From Chitinophagaceae bacterium (GTDB taxonomy: Bacteria; Bacteroidota; Bacteroidia; Chitinophagales; Chitinophagaceae), in NCBI GenBank assembly GCA_019695015.1, contig JAIBAV010000017.1:1-39611 (forward strand): a stretch of 39,611 nucleotides of DNA. Direction: 5' to 3'. Made by a program: the position numbers and the translations under genes. This document shows positions 25,830 through 32,868 of this stretch, one piece after another. The notes below the pieces were generated by a model, which saw only the letters and a program-made list of their open reading frames with translations, searched no databases and had not been told where the DNA came from. Each line of letters opens with the position of its first letter. Positions within the stretch are counted from its first letter, which is position 1.

Positions 25830-27332
25830 TTATTTTAATAGACTAATTAATTTTTCTTCTGGTACGTTGTGAATGCCATTAATAACTTCGGCTTCAACCG
25901 ATCTAAATCTTTGTTTAGTGGCATTATCTGGTGCTGCCAAGTAAACAATTTTAGAGGTAAGTGGTTGAGGCCTTCCATAACCATTTATTTTAATAAAATC
26001 TCTCATTTTACTTCTTAACCATAGCTCATTACCATTACCAAAAAAAACTATTGCAGTATCGCAAATCTTTAAATTTTCTATATGGTCTTCTCTAATTTGT
26101 GTTTCTTCTCCATCAAATATGGGTAGCAAAACTTCGTAGCCACAGTTGTACAATACATCTTCTAATGGTTGTATTATCTCTAAATCGTTCGTGTCGCAAA
26201 TTAAGTACACTACTTTTGTTTTGTTGGTACTATTGGTTGTTGAGATACTTTCAGTAATATCTTTATTTTTTTCTTCTTTAATTTTTTCAAGCTTGTCGGT
26301 AATAATACTTTTTAAATCTTCTAAACTACTTACAATTAAATCTGCACCAGCAATACCTTCATTACCTGCTTGTAATTTTTTTAAGAAATTTTGCTGCCTT
26401 TCATCGTTTGCAACATTGTTTTCAGGTACCCAAATTATACGAGGTAATGATTTAGTTGCACTTATTGTGGAGGCTATTTCGTTTTGTATTTCAACAATTG
26501 ATTTTTGTGTACCTTCTGGCACAACTCCATACCCAGAGCCTATTAAATGAATGCTTAAATCAGCATTTTGTAAAAAACTGTAAACTTCATTATTTAATAC
26601 AGGAGCCACTAATGGTAATTGTTTATCTGGCAATAGAGTGTAATCTAAATCTAATAATTCTCGTTTAATACTGTCTCTAAATTCTAAAGTATCGTAGCTA
26701 CCTTCGGCTAAATAAATTTTCTTTTTTCTATTTTTTGTAAAATTGTCATTTGTTGAATTGGTTGTTTCGGAAGTGGGAGTTCTGCTTTCGAGGGTTTCTA
26801 AAAAAGAACATATATCGTTAGCTAAATCATCTAATTTTTCCCAATATGCCAACTCAGATTGTTGACCAAATACTTGTCCAAATTCTTTTACTCTACCAGT
26901 ATTAGAATCAGTACTAAAAAATTCATAGCCCAATACATTTTGAATTTTTTCTGGGTGCGATTCTATTTTAATTGGTGTTTTAATAACTTTAAAAATTCTG
27001 GCAATATTTTGAATATTAAAACCAATATTTTGCTCACAAGCATTGTAAAATTCATTTACTTCTCTAATACACCAATCGCTTTTTACATATCTTGGTGTAA
27101 GAATAGAAATCATAATTGCCACATTGGCAAATTGGCTAACAATTTGTTGGTCAAAAATATGATTGCCTTGTAATGACATGTCTCGCCAAATATTAGGTCT
27201 TCTGCCTAAAAGTTGTGCAAGCCTAATTTCTAATGCTCTGTGAAATTCACTTATCCAGCCACGTTGTGATGCAATTAAAGACTCATCATCAATATGAGCA
27301 TAACTAATAAATATGTCTTTAGAAAATTGCAT
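25830..27332 (-). CDS. TIR-domain protein with two further TIR/SLOG-like modules
   Basis: A 500-residue soluble protein without signal peptide. Module 1 (about 5-175) is a TIR domain: D-I-F-I-S-Y-A strand at 6-12, a W-R-D loop at 49-51, strand I-M-I-S-I-L-T-P, and S-D-W-C-I-R-E where E91 is at the position of the catalytic glutamate of NAD-cleaving TIRs. After a Thr/Ser/Asn linker (180-204), module 2 (205-350) is a Rossmann-like TIR/DUF4062-like unit with I-H-L-I-G-S-G-Y-G-V. A second low-complexity linker (350-372) leads to module 3 (373-500), another TIR-like fold (V-V-Y-L-I-C-D at the start, A-I-V-F-F-G-N-G). Modules 2 and 3 lack an obvious catalytic Glu. It starts 11 bases after the RyR/TrkA-N gene, so the two form an operon. 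Predicted NADase or nucleotide-signal maker; unproven. Confidence 0.85.
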   Translation of the reverse strand: MQFSKDIFISYAHIDDESLIASQRGWISEFHRALEIRLAQLLGRRPNIWRDMSLQGNHIFDQQIVSQFANVAIMISILTPRYVKSDWCIREVNEFYNACEQNIGFNIQNIARIFKVIKTPIKIESHPEKIQNVLGYEFFSTDSNTGRVKEFGQVFGQQSELAYWEKLDDLANDICSFLETLESRTPTSETTNSTNDNFTKNRKKKIYLAEGSYDTLEFRDSIKRELLDLDYTLLPDKQLPLVAPVLNNEVYSFLQNADLSIHLIGSGYGVVPEGTQKSIVEIQNEIASTISATKSLPRIIWVPENNVANDERQQNFLKKLQAGNEGIAGADLIVSSLEDLKSIITDKLEKIKEEKNKDITESISTTNSTNKTKVVYLICDTNDLEIIQPLEDVLYNCGYEVLLPIFDGEETQIREDHIENLKICDTAIVFFGNGNELWLRSKMRDFIKINGYGRPQPLTSKIVYLAAPDNATKQRFRSVEAEVINGIHNVPEEKLISLLK

Positions 27333-27343
27333 GCTTTTAAGGC

Positions 27344-29302
27344 TTATTTAGTTCCATTGTTTGTTTTAATTATGCTTAATACAGGAATCATTAAAAATAA
27401 ATTCAAATCCTTTTCCTGGTCGAACTCATTTAGTTTTTCATAAGAAACTAATTGGTCGTGAATTTTTAAAACTTCTTTTAATAAATATTTTTCGTTTTTA
27501 TCTGTTGGATATGGCCCATACTTAAAATTAAAAACCATTTTTTCTGCACTCCATCTAATATGCTCTATAGGGGCAAGGCGTGGAAAAAATGTAGTAATAT
27601 TTTGTTTGTTTATTGGTGTACAACCAATGTATTGTAACATTTGAATTTTAGTTGCTATTTGTCTTGCAACATATTTATTCGAATCTTTTTTTCTGTAAGA
27701 TAAATGTTGCCAATGTTTTTCAATAGAAAAATTATCATATAAATCGGAAGTTGGGATATTTGTTTTTAAAGAAAGTAGAGTTAATAAATGTTTTTCTATT
27801 TCTCTTTCGTGTAGTTTTTCATATTTATCTGGTAAGCCAAGCAATTCTTCTTCTAATAAATTGGTAATAGATACAGCATTGCTTATATTCCATTTATTTT
27901 CTAAAATAGCTGCAAATTCATATTTAATTGCATAAAAAAAGTTGATGAGTTTAGAAAGCCTTTGCGTAGTTTCAGATTCTTCAATTAATCCCTCGGCGGT
28001 ACAGGTATTAGTTATTAAACGATAAGTGTTAATATTAAGTTTATTGCTGAAAACTTGGCTCAATGTTTCGCCAGATTCTCTGTTGGAATTTAATAAATCC
28101 AACACACCCGTATCTTCTGGCAAACATGCAATAATAGGTACTTGAGAAATGGATAAGGTTTGAGTATATAAAAATTGGCGGAAGTTGGTAGAGATATTTA
28201 TTATTTCAGCATCTTTTTGCCCAAAAACATAAACCACTTTTATTTTACTTAAATTTTCAATATGCACTTTAGACCAAGTGAAGTTGCCAAAAAAAGTACC
28301 ATTAATTAATTTAATAGGCACTAAGTCTATAAATTCTTGAAAGAAAGGATATTTATAACTGATATAATTAAATTTTTCATCGGCATGATCATCTACTAAA
28401 TAAATTCTAATTCTTTCTTTATCCGGATAATGGCTAAGAATCATGTTTTCAACAATAAAAGATTCGGCCACATCATTAAATCCAATTATTGCAATTGCAT
28501 TTTCCGATTCTTTATCTGACACATCAATGTATTTGTATGGAGAATAGGTGTCGTAAATTTTTTTTGCTGCCGATTCATATACATTAAAAGTTTCTAAATC
28601 ATAATGGTCATCTTCGTTTTGAATATCAAAATAATCTTTTAATAAATTTTCATTGGAAGTGTTGTTAATATGAACCATTATTTTGTGTGGGTCTCCCTTT
28701 TTTCTGCCACTATATTTTAGTAGGTACGATGCTAAAGTGCCTGCTATTTCTATATTTATTTCATCTCTGTTGCTGGTTAATATGCATACTCTTGAATAGC
28801 TTACAGCAGCCATTTTTAATGTTTTATAGTCTGTTGGTTTTTCGGTAAAAACAATTCCACCATTTAGTTTAATGGCTTCCATAAAAGGATTTTGTTCATC
28901 ACTTTCCACTACAATTACTTTATAACCTTTTTGCAAAAGCTCTATTGCTAATGTTTTACCAATATTATTTAACCTAAAAATTACTATATGATTTCTGTAA
29001 GTAATACCAATACGATAAACTAAATATGCTTTTTTAACTTTTGCAAATACTAATGAAAAAATGCTTGTACAAATAAGTAGTGCTGCTAAATATTGAGCAA
29101 CTAATATATAAGTGTTGTGAGGCACAGGGTCAACATGGTGCATTACAAAAAAACAAATAGTAGCATAAATTACTCCAAATAAGTTAAAAGCATGTCCCTC
29201 ATGAGCCAAGTAAGAATAATGACCAATGATAGAAAATGTAAAAACTAATACCACTATAAGAGGAAATAAAATGGGATTAAACTTTGGATTAGGAGCATTC
29301 AT
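27344..29302 (-). CDS. Membrane protein with tandem degenerate TrkA-N domains and C-terminal RyR domain
   Basis: A 652-residue protein. Three N-terminal membrane segments (about 11-30, 39-56, 63-88) resemble a two-helix pore layout, but the loop at 55-64 has no T-x-G-Y-G filter. Two Rossmann domains follow (104-225 and 268-395). The first keeps the strand-2 acidic residue (V-V-E-S-D) but reads F-R-L-N-N-I-G where G-x-G-x-x-G is expected; the second reads G-F-N-D-V-A. Residues 440-570 are helical, and 575-646 match the RyR (PF02026) repeat: L-A-P-I-E-H-I-R-W-S-A-E-K, F-K-Y-G-P, H-D-Q-L-V-S-Y-E-K-L, then E-K-D-L-N-L. In its family this architecture is thought to be a ligand-gated membrane effector or sensor. 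First gene of a two-gene operon with the TIR protein; the role is inferred. Confidence 0.85.
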   Translation of the reverse strand: MNAPNPKFNPILFPLIVVLVFTFSIIGHYSYLAHEGHAFNLFGVIYATICFFVMHHVDPVPHNTYILVAQYLAALLICTSIFSLVFAKVKKAYLVYRIGITYRNHIVIFRLNNIGKTLAIELLQKGYKVIVVESDEQNPFMEAIKLNGGIVFTEKPTDYKTLKMAAVSYSRVCILTSNRDEINIEIAGTLASYLLKYSGRKKGDPHKIMVHINNTSNENLLKDYFDIQNEDDHYDLETFNVYESAAKKIYDTYSPYKYIDVSDKESENAIAIIGFNDVAESFIVENMILSHYPDKERIRIYLVDDHADEKFNYISYKYPFFQEFIDLVPIKLINGTFFGNFTWSKVHIENLSKIKVVYVFGQKDAEIINISTNFRQFLYTQTLSISQVPIIACLPEDTGVLDLLNSNRESGETLSQVFSNKLNINTYRLITNTCTAEGLIEESETTQRLSKLINFFYAIKYEFAAILENKWNISNAVSITNLLEEELLGLPDKYEKLHEREIEKHLLTLLSLKTNIPTSDLYDNFSIEKHWQHLSYRKKDSNKYVARQIATKIQMLQYIGCTPINKQNITTFFPRLAPIEHIRWSAEKMVFNFKYGPYPTDKNEKYLLKEVLKIHDQLVSYEKLNEFDQEKDLNLFLMIPVLSIIKTNNGTK

Positions 29303-29345
29303 ATTTTATGGGTAATAATTAAACCTTGAAAAATTTTGGTACTAA

Positions 29346-29353
29346 CAAATATA
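29346..29353 (-). promoter_or_regulatory. -7 promoter element for the RyR/TIR operon
   Basis: The minus strand reads TATATTTG, a perfect TAnnTTTG, 44 bases upstream of the RyR-protein start and downstream of the terminator of the tRNA-like RNA. This suggests the operon is transcribed independently of that RNA. No good TTG at -33. Confidence 0.42.
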
Positions 29354-29423
29354 ATGGTTTAAGAAATATAGGATATTTTATAACTGATTTATGAAGAATA
29401 GATTACTAAAATACCTCTAATAA

Positions 29424-29458
29424 AAAAGCCTTTACAAGATAATGCTGTAAAGGCTTTT
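29424..29458 (-). terminator. Terminator of the tRNA-like RNA gene
   Basis: Perfect 13-base inverted repeat (arms 29424-29436 and 29446-29458, nine-base loop). On the minus strand it is followed by a T tract, and it starts 12 bases beyond the 3' end of the tRNA-like RNA. Confidence 0.85.
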
Positions 29459-29517
29459 AAATGTAAGTTGCTGTAGGGGAAGGGTTCGAACCTTCAAGAG
29501 GTAGTTAGCCAGAGAGC

Positions 29518-29542
29518 AAAAAAATCTCAATTGCCATTGAGA
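29518..29542 (-). terminator. Terminator-like hairpin inside the tRNA-like RNA
   Basis: On the minus strand TCTCAAT pairs with ATTGAGA over a GGCA loop (29542-29525), followed at once by seven T (29524-29518). The stem is A/T-rich, so termination may be partial; it would cut off the T arm and 3' acceptor strand. Confidence 0.4.
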
Positions 29543-29544
29543 AA

Positions 29545-29563
29545 ACTGGTGGTCGACCCCAGT
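29545..29563 (-). other. GC-rich hairpin inside the enlarged variable arm
   Basis: ACTGG (29563-29559) pairs with CCAGT (29549-29545), extended by GG/CC around a TCGA tetraloop with one bulged A. It is the most stable element of the insert and supports a structured, not random, insertion. Confidence 0.5.
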
Positions 29564-29691
29564 CGCTATTCGTGCACAAACAGCGGCATTACGCTCCGTT
29601 TATTCCATTATCCTCACCCCCGAGACAAGAGGGCATGTCTGCCAAAAATTTCATCACCCCACAGTATAAAGAACTTTTTTGTTTGATAGTG

Positions 29692-29726
29692 CAAGTATAT
29701 AAAATTTTATTTAATAAATTGTACAA
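29692..29726 (-). promoter_or_regulatory. Possible promoter of the tRNA-like RNA
   Basis: On the minus strand TTG (29726-29724), 24 bases, then TATACTTG (29699-29692), one mismatch to TAnnTTTG and a slightly long spacer. It would give a leader of about 25 bases before the 5' acceptor strand, consistent with RNase P processing. Confidence 0.3.
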
Positions 29727-29808
29727 TATTCAAAAAAATTTATAAAATTTATATTATGTATAAAATATTATATCTTTAATTAAATATTCTTAAAAAAGCA
29801 CTATAAAA

Positions 29809-30282
29809 ATGCAGATAAAATTAAATTTTGACAAATTAGACCTTCAAATAATACATTCCCTTATCAATAATGCAGATATTTCTTATGCGGATTTAGGAAA
29901 AAAACTTTTTGTTAGTGCAGGAACCATACATGTAAGAATAAAAAAATTAGAGGAACATGGTATTGTAAAAGGTAAACTTTTAGCTGTTGATTATAAAAAT
30001 TTAGGGTATGATGTAATTGCCTTTGTTGGTATATATTTAGAGAAAAGTTCTTTATATGATGAAGTAGCAAAATCATTAAAAAAAATTCCAGAAATTGTAA
30101 GATTAAATTATACAACAGGTAATTATAGTATGTTTATAGAGATTGTTTGTAAAGATATTCAGCAATTAAGAAAAGTCTTACATGATAAATTACAAAACAT
30201 TAAAGGCATTGAAAGAACAGAAACTCTAATATCATTAGAAGAAAGTTTTAGAAGAAATATTTTATTTATTGATGAAAATTAA
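29809..30282 (+). CDS. Lrp/AsnC family transcriptional regulator
   Basis: A 157-residue regulator: N-terminal winged HTH (about 5-65; L-D-L-Q-I-I-H-S-L, then Y-A-D-L-G-K-K-L-F-V-S-A-G-T-I-H-V-R-I-K-K-L-E) and C-terminal RAM ligand-binding domain (about 72-150, with the Y-x-x-T-G-N-Y-S-M-F-I-E-I segment). Family members sense amino acids and form octamers. It is single-copy here, divergent from the tRNA-like RNA and convergent with the 2-oxoacid dehydrogenase gene. TATCTTTA (29771-29778) may be its -7 element. Regulating branched-chain amino-acid use would fit the neighbour but is only suggestive. Confidence 0.93.
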   Translation: MQIKLNFDKLDLQIIHSLINNADISYADLGKKLFVSAGTIHVRIKKLEEHGIVKGKLLAVDYKNLGYDVIAFVGIYLEKSSLYDEVAKSLKKIPEIVRLNYTTGNYSMFIEIVCKDIQQLRKVLHDKLQNIKGIERTETLISLEESFRRNILFIDEN

Positions 30283-30332
30283 AAAATTAGTATAAATATT
30301 TTTTATTGAAAAGTGGATTATCCTTTATTGTA

Positions 30333-32345
30333 TTAATAATTAAGTAGCTTATTAAAATATTCGGATAACCTACTTTTAGCTAAATAGTTTTTCTCTAAAT
30401 CTGTATTAAAAGGTATTGGTGTATCTAAGCTTGCACAACGCATAACAGGAGCATCTAACTTATCAAAACAATGTTCATTTATCCAGGCACTTATTTCGGC
30501 ACCAAAGCCACCTGTTAAACTATCTTCGTGTACAATTAAAGCCTTACCTGTTTTTATAACAGCATTTTTTATGGCTTCATAATCTAATGGCTGCAAGGTT
30601 CTTAAATCTAAAAGTTCGCAACTTACATTTTTATTCTTTTCTAAAAATTCCAATACCCAATGTACGCCTGCACCATAGGTAATAACAGTTATATCATTAC
30701 CTTGTTTAACGGTATTGGCTTTGCCAATTTCTATTTCGTAATAACGTTTAGGCACATGTCCTTGAATACTTCTGTACAAAGCTTTATGTTCAAAAAATAG
30801 TACAGGGTTGGGGTCGTTAATTGCTGCAATTAGTAATCCTTTTGCATCGTATGGTGTAGCAGGATAAACTACTTTTAGCCCTGCAACTTTTGTAAACCAA
30901 GCTTCATTTGTTTGGCTATGAAATGGCCCAGCACCTACACCACCACCACAGGGCATTCTTACAATAACATCTGCATTTTGCCCCCAACGATAATGTATTT
31001 TAGCTAAATTATTTACAATTTGATTAAAGCCTACACTTACAAAATCGGCAAATTGCATTTCTACCATACTCTTATTTCCCTCTAAGCTTAAACCCAATGC
31101 AGTACCAATTATAGCACTTTCGCAAAGTGGTGTATTGCGTACTCTTTCTTTTCCAAACTCTTGCACAAAGCCTTCGGTAATCTTAAAAGCACCGCCATAT
31201 TCGGCAATATCTTGCCCCATTAAAATAAGGTTGTGGTGTTTTTGCATACTTTGTTGCAAACCTTGTTTTATGGCATCTATAAATCTTATATCTTCTGTTT
31301 CTCCAACTTCTTCAACCCATTCTCCTTTTTCATTTACTACTTTTTGAATTGTTGAATGGCAAGAATAATTTGCAAAAACATCGTTTATTTCTTCTTGGGT
31401 ATTTGGTATTAAACCAGTTGCTTTATAAGCTTCTTGTAGGTCTGATTCAATGTACTCTTTAATTTCTGATTTAATAATATTTATAATATCGGTAGTTAAA
31501 ATATTTTCTTGTAATAAATAATTTTCAAAATTTACTACAGGGTCTTTTTTTGCCCACTCTTCAAATAAATTTGAAGGAACATATTTTGTACCACTTGCTT
31601 CTTCGTGCCCCCTCATTCTAAAGGTCATACATTCTATTAAATAGGGCTTTTGATTTTTAATGCAATATTCTCTAACTCCTTTAATAGTATCATAAACAGC
31701 TAAAATATTATTGCCATCAATTTGCACACCCTCCATACCATAACCTTTTGCTTTAGTAATAAGACTTTCGCATTTGTATTGTTCATTTACCGGTGTACTT
31801 AAACCATAGCCATTATTTTCAATAATAAAAATTACAGGCAAATTCCAAACGGCAGCTACATTTAATGCTTCATGAAAATCGCCTTCGCTAGTGCCACCAT
31901 CTCCTGTAAAAGCAACTGTAACTTTATCTTGTTTTTTTAATTTATAAGAAAGAGCCACACCGTCAGCAATGGCTAGTTGTGGGCCAAGGTGAGAGATCAT
32001 TCCACAAATGAAATGCTCTTTTGTACCAAAGTGAAAACTTCTTTCTCTTCCTTTGCTATAACCTTCTTTATTACCTTGCCACTGCATAAATAATTGTTTC
32101 AAGGGCATTTGCCTGGTAGTAAATACACCCAAATTTCTATGTAAAGGCATTATCCATTCCTCTTTATCCAAAGCTAAAGTTGCACCAACAGCTATTGCCT
32201 CTTGCCCAATGCCACTAAACCATTTACTTATTTTACCCTGACGAAGTAATACGAGCATTTTTTCCTCAATCATTCTTGGCAATAACAATGCCTTGTATAT
32301 AGATCGTAACTCTTGATTAGTTAAATTATTTTTATAGAATTGCAT
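30333..32345 (-). CDS. Fused alpha/beta 2-oxoacid dehydrogenase E1 (branched-chain type)
   Basis: A 670-residue thiamine-diphosphate enzyme joining E1-alpha (about 1-320) and E1-beta (about 350-670) in one chain, a fusion common in Bacteroidota. The ThDP motif is G148-D-G through N177-N178 (F-T-G-D-G-G-T-S-E-G-D-F-H-E-A to I-I-E-N-N). The beta part has the M-G-Q-D-I-A-E-Y-G-G and A-G-P-F-H-S-Q signatures. It decarboxylates a 2-oxoacid and passes the acyl group to a lipoyl E2; E2 and E3 are not in the window. Branched-chain 2-oxoacids are the most likely substrate class, pyruvate less so. A good promoter lies upstream. Confidence 0.92.
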   Translation of the reverse strand: MQFYKNNLTNQELRSIYKALLLPRMIEEKMLVLLRQGKISKWFSGIGQEAIAVGATLALDKEEWIMPLHRNLGVFTTRQMPLKQLFMQWQGNKEGYSKGRERSFHFGTKEHFICGMISHLGPQLAIADGVALSYKLKKQDKVTVAFTGDGGTSEGDFHEALNVAAVWNLPVIFIIENNGYGLSTPVNEQYKCESLITKAKGYGMEGVQIDGNNILAVYDTIKGVREYCIKNQKPYLIECMTFRMRGHEEASGTKYVPSNLFEEWAKKDPVVNFENYLLQENILTTDIINIIKSEIKEYIESDLQEAYKATGLIPNTQEEINDVFANYSCHSTIQKVVNEKGEWVEEVGETEDIRFIDAIKQGLQQSMQKHHNLILMGQDIAEYGGAFKITEGFVQEFGKERVRNTPLCESAIIGTALGLSLEGNKSMVEMQFADFVSVGFNQIVNNLAKIHYRWGQNADVIVRMPCGGGVGAGPFHSQTNEAWFTKVAGLKVVYPATPYDAKGLLIAAINDPNPVLFFEHKALYRSIQGHVPKRYYEIEIGKANTVKQGNDITVITYGAGVHWVLEFLEKNKNVSCELLDLRTLQPLDYEAIKNAVIKTGKALIVHEDSLTGGFGAEISAWINEHCFDKLDAPVMRCASLDTPIPFNTDLEKNYLAKSRLSEYFNKLLNY

Positions 32346-32362
32346 TTTACTTCTTTAAAACG

Positions 32363-32394
32363 CTAAGATAATTTTTGTACTACAATGTTGGCAA
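32363..32394 (-). promoter_or_regulatory. Bacteroidota-type promoter for the E1 fusion gene
   Basis: On the minus strand TTTG with TTG at 32394-32392, a 21-base spacer and TATCTTAG (32370-32363), one mismatch to TAnnTTTG, 18 bases before the start codon. Confidence 0.5.
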
Positions 32395-32437
32395 ATTAAT
32401 TATTGATACATGTGAAAAGGTTGCGTTTTTTTAGAAT

Positions 32438-32472
32438 AAAAAAAGCCCTACTATATAAATAGTAAGGACTTT
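32438..32472 (-). terminator. Terminator after the stand-alone T9SS-tail gene
   Basis: An imperfect stem (arms about 32442-32454 and 32459-32472, one mismatch and one bulge) followed on the minus strand by seven T. Confidence 0.6.
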
Positions 32473-32497
32473 CACAAATTAACCCCCTAACAAATTT

Positions 32498-32752
32498 TTA
32501 TAGTTTTATAAACGGAATACTTTTTACAAAAACATCGCCATTAAATGCATTTAAAACGTAATTACCCCCAGTTAAATCGTTTAAATTAATTTTTAGCTGC
32601 TGATTTCCAGCTTGAACAGGAAGTGTAATTTTTTTAGCAATCATGCCTTGAAGGTCTAATACTTTAATTGTTAGTTCCTCTAATTTACAAGCCACAATAT
32701 GCAAATAACTATTGCCTGTTGTAGTATTTGGGTGCATACTTTGAATGTACAT
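32498..32752 (-). CDS. Stand-alone T9SS C-terminal-tail-like protein, 84 residues
   Basis: The whole protein has the beta-sandwich pattern of a type A T9SS sorting domain: L-H-I-V-A-C, then L-T-I-K-V-L-D-L-Q-G-M, L-N-D-L-T-G-G-N-Y-V-L-N-A and a basic end (F-V-K-S-I-P-F-I-K-L). Normally this domain follows a signal peptide and a cargo. Here there is neither: the chain starts at the domain, and no open frame upstream continues it. It may be a decayed remnant, or a cytoplasmic protein using the same fold. It has its own terminator, so it is probably transcribed. Confidence 0.65.
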   Translation of the reverse strand: MYIQSMHPNTTTGNSYLHIVACKLEELTIKVLDLQGMIAKKITLPVQAGNQQLKINLNDLTGGNYVLNAFNGDVFVKSIPFIKL

Positions 32753-32868
32753 AAGCTATAGTTTATCTAATAAATAAAATTATAGTATGCATTAGATACA
32801 ACATTATAATATTATGTTGCTTAGCTTTAATAATAAAATTGAAAGGGATAAATAAGGAAAAATTAGGT

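Larger units (their letters stand above)
29471..29663 (-). ncRNA. tRNA-like RNA: class II (Leu-type) tRNA body with a variable arm of about 118 bases
   Basis: On the minus strand a complete tRNA frame is present. Acceptor stem: TGTGGGG (29663-29657) pairs with CCCTACA (29478-29472), one G-U pair, then discriminator G. TG at positions 8-9, D stem ATG/CAT with a 14-base Leu-like D loop containing GG (29643-29642). Anticodon stem CCCTC/GGGGG with loop TTGTCTC (29628-29622), formally anticodon GUC, with U33 but also a pyrimidine at 37. T arm GAAGG-TTCGAAC-CCTTC is canonical. Between anticodon and T arms lie about 118 bases (29615-29498) closed by GAGG/CCTC and holding three hairpins. CCA is not encoded. 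The D-arm to anticodon-stem sequence resembles Bacteroidota tRNA-Leu. It has no tmRNA-type tag frame. Function unknown; it may be a non-decoding tRNA-derived RNA or a tRNA gene broken by insertion. Confidence 0.65.

Noticed and set aside
27344..29302. Ordinary potassium channel or TrkA subunit
   Set aside because: No T-x-G-Y-G filter, the glycine motifs are degenerate, and a RyR domain is fused at the C-terminus.
29471..29663. tmRNA (ssrA) or group I intron-containing tRNA-Leu
   Set aside because: No tag reading frame ending in A-L-A-A-stop, the length is about half of a tmRNA, and a real D arm and anticodon arm are present. The insert is too short and lies in the variable arm, not the anticodon loop, as a group I intron would.
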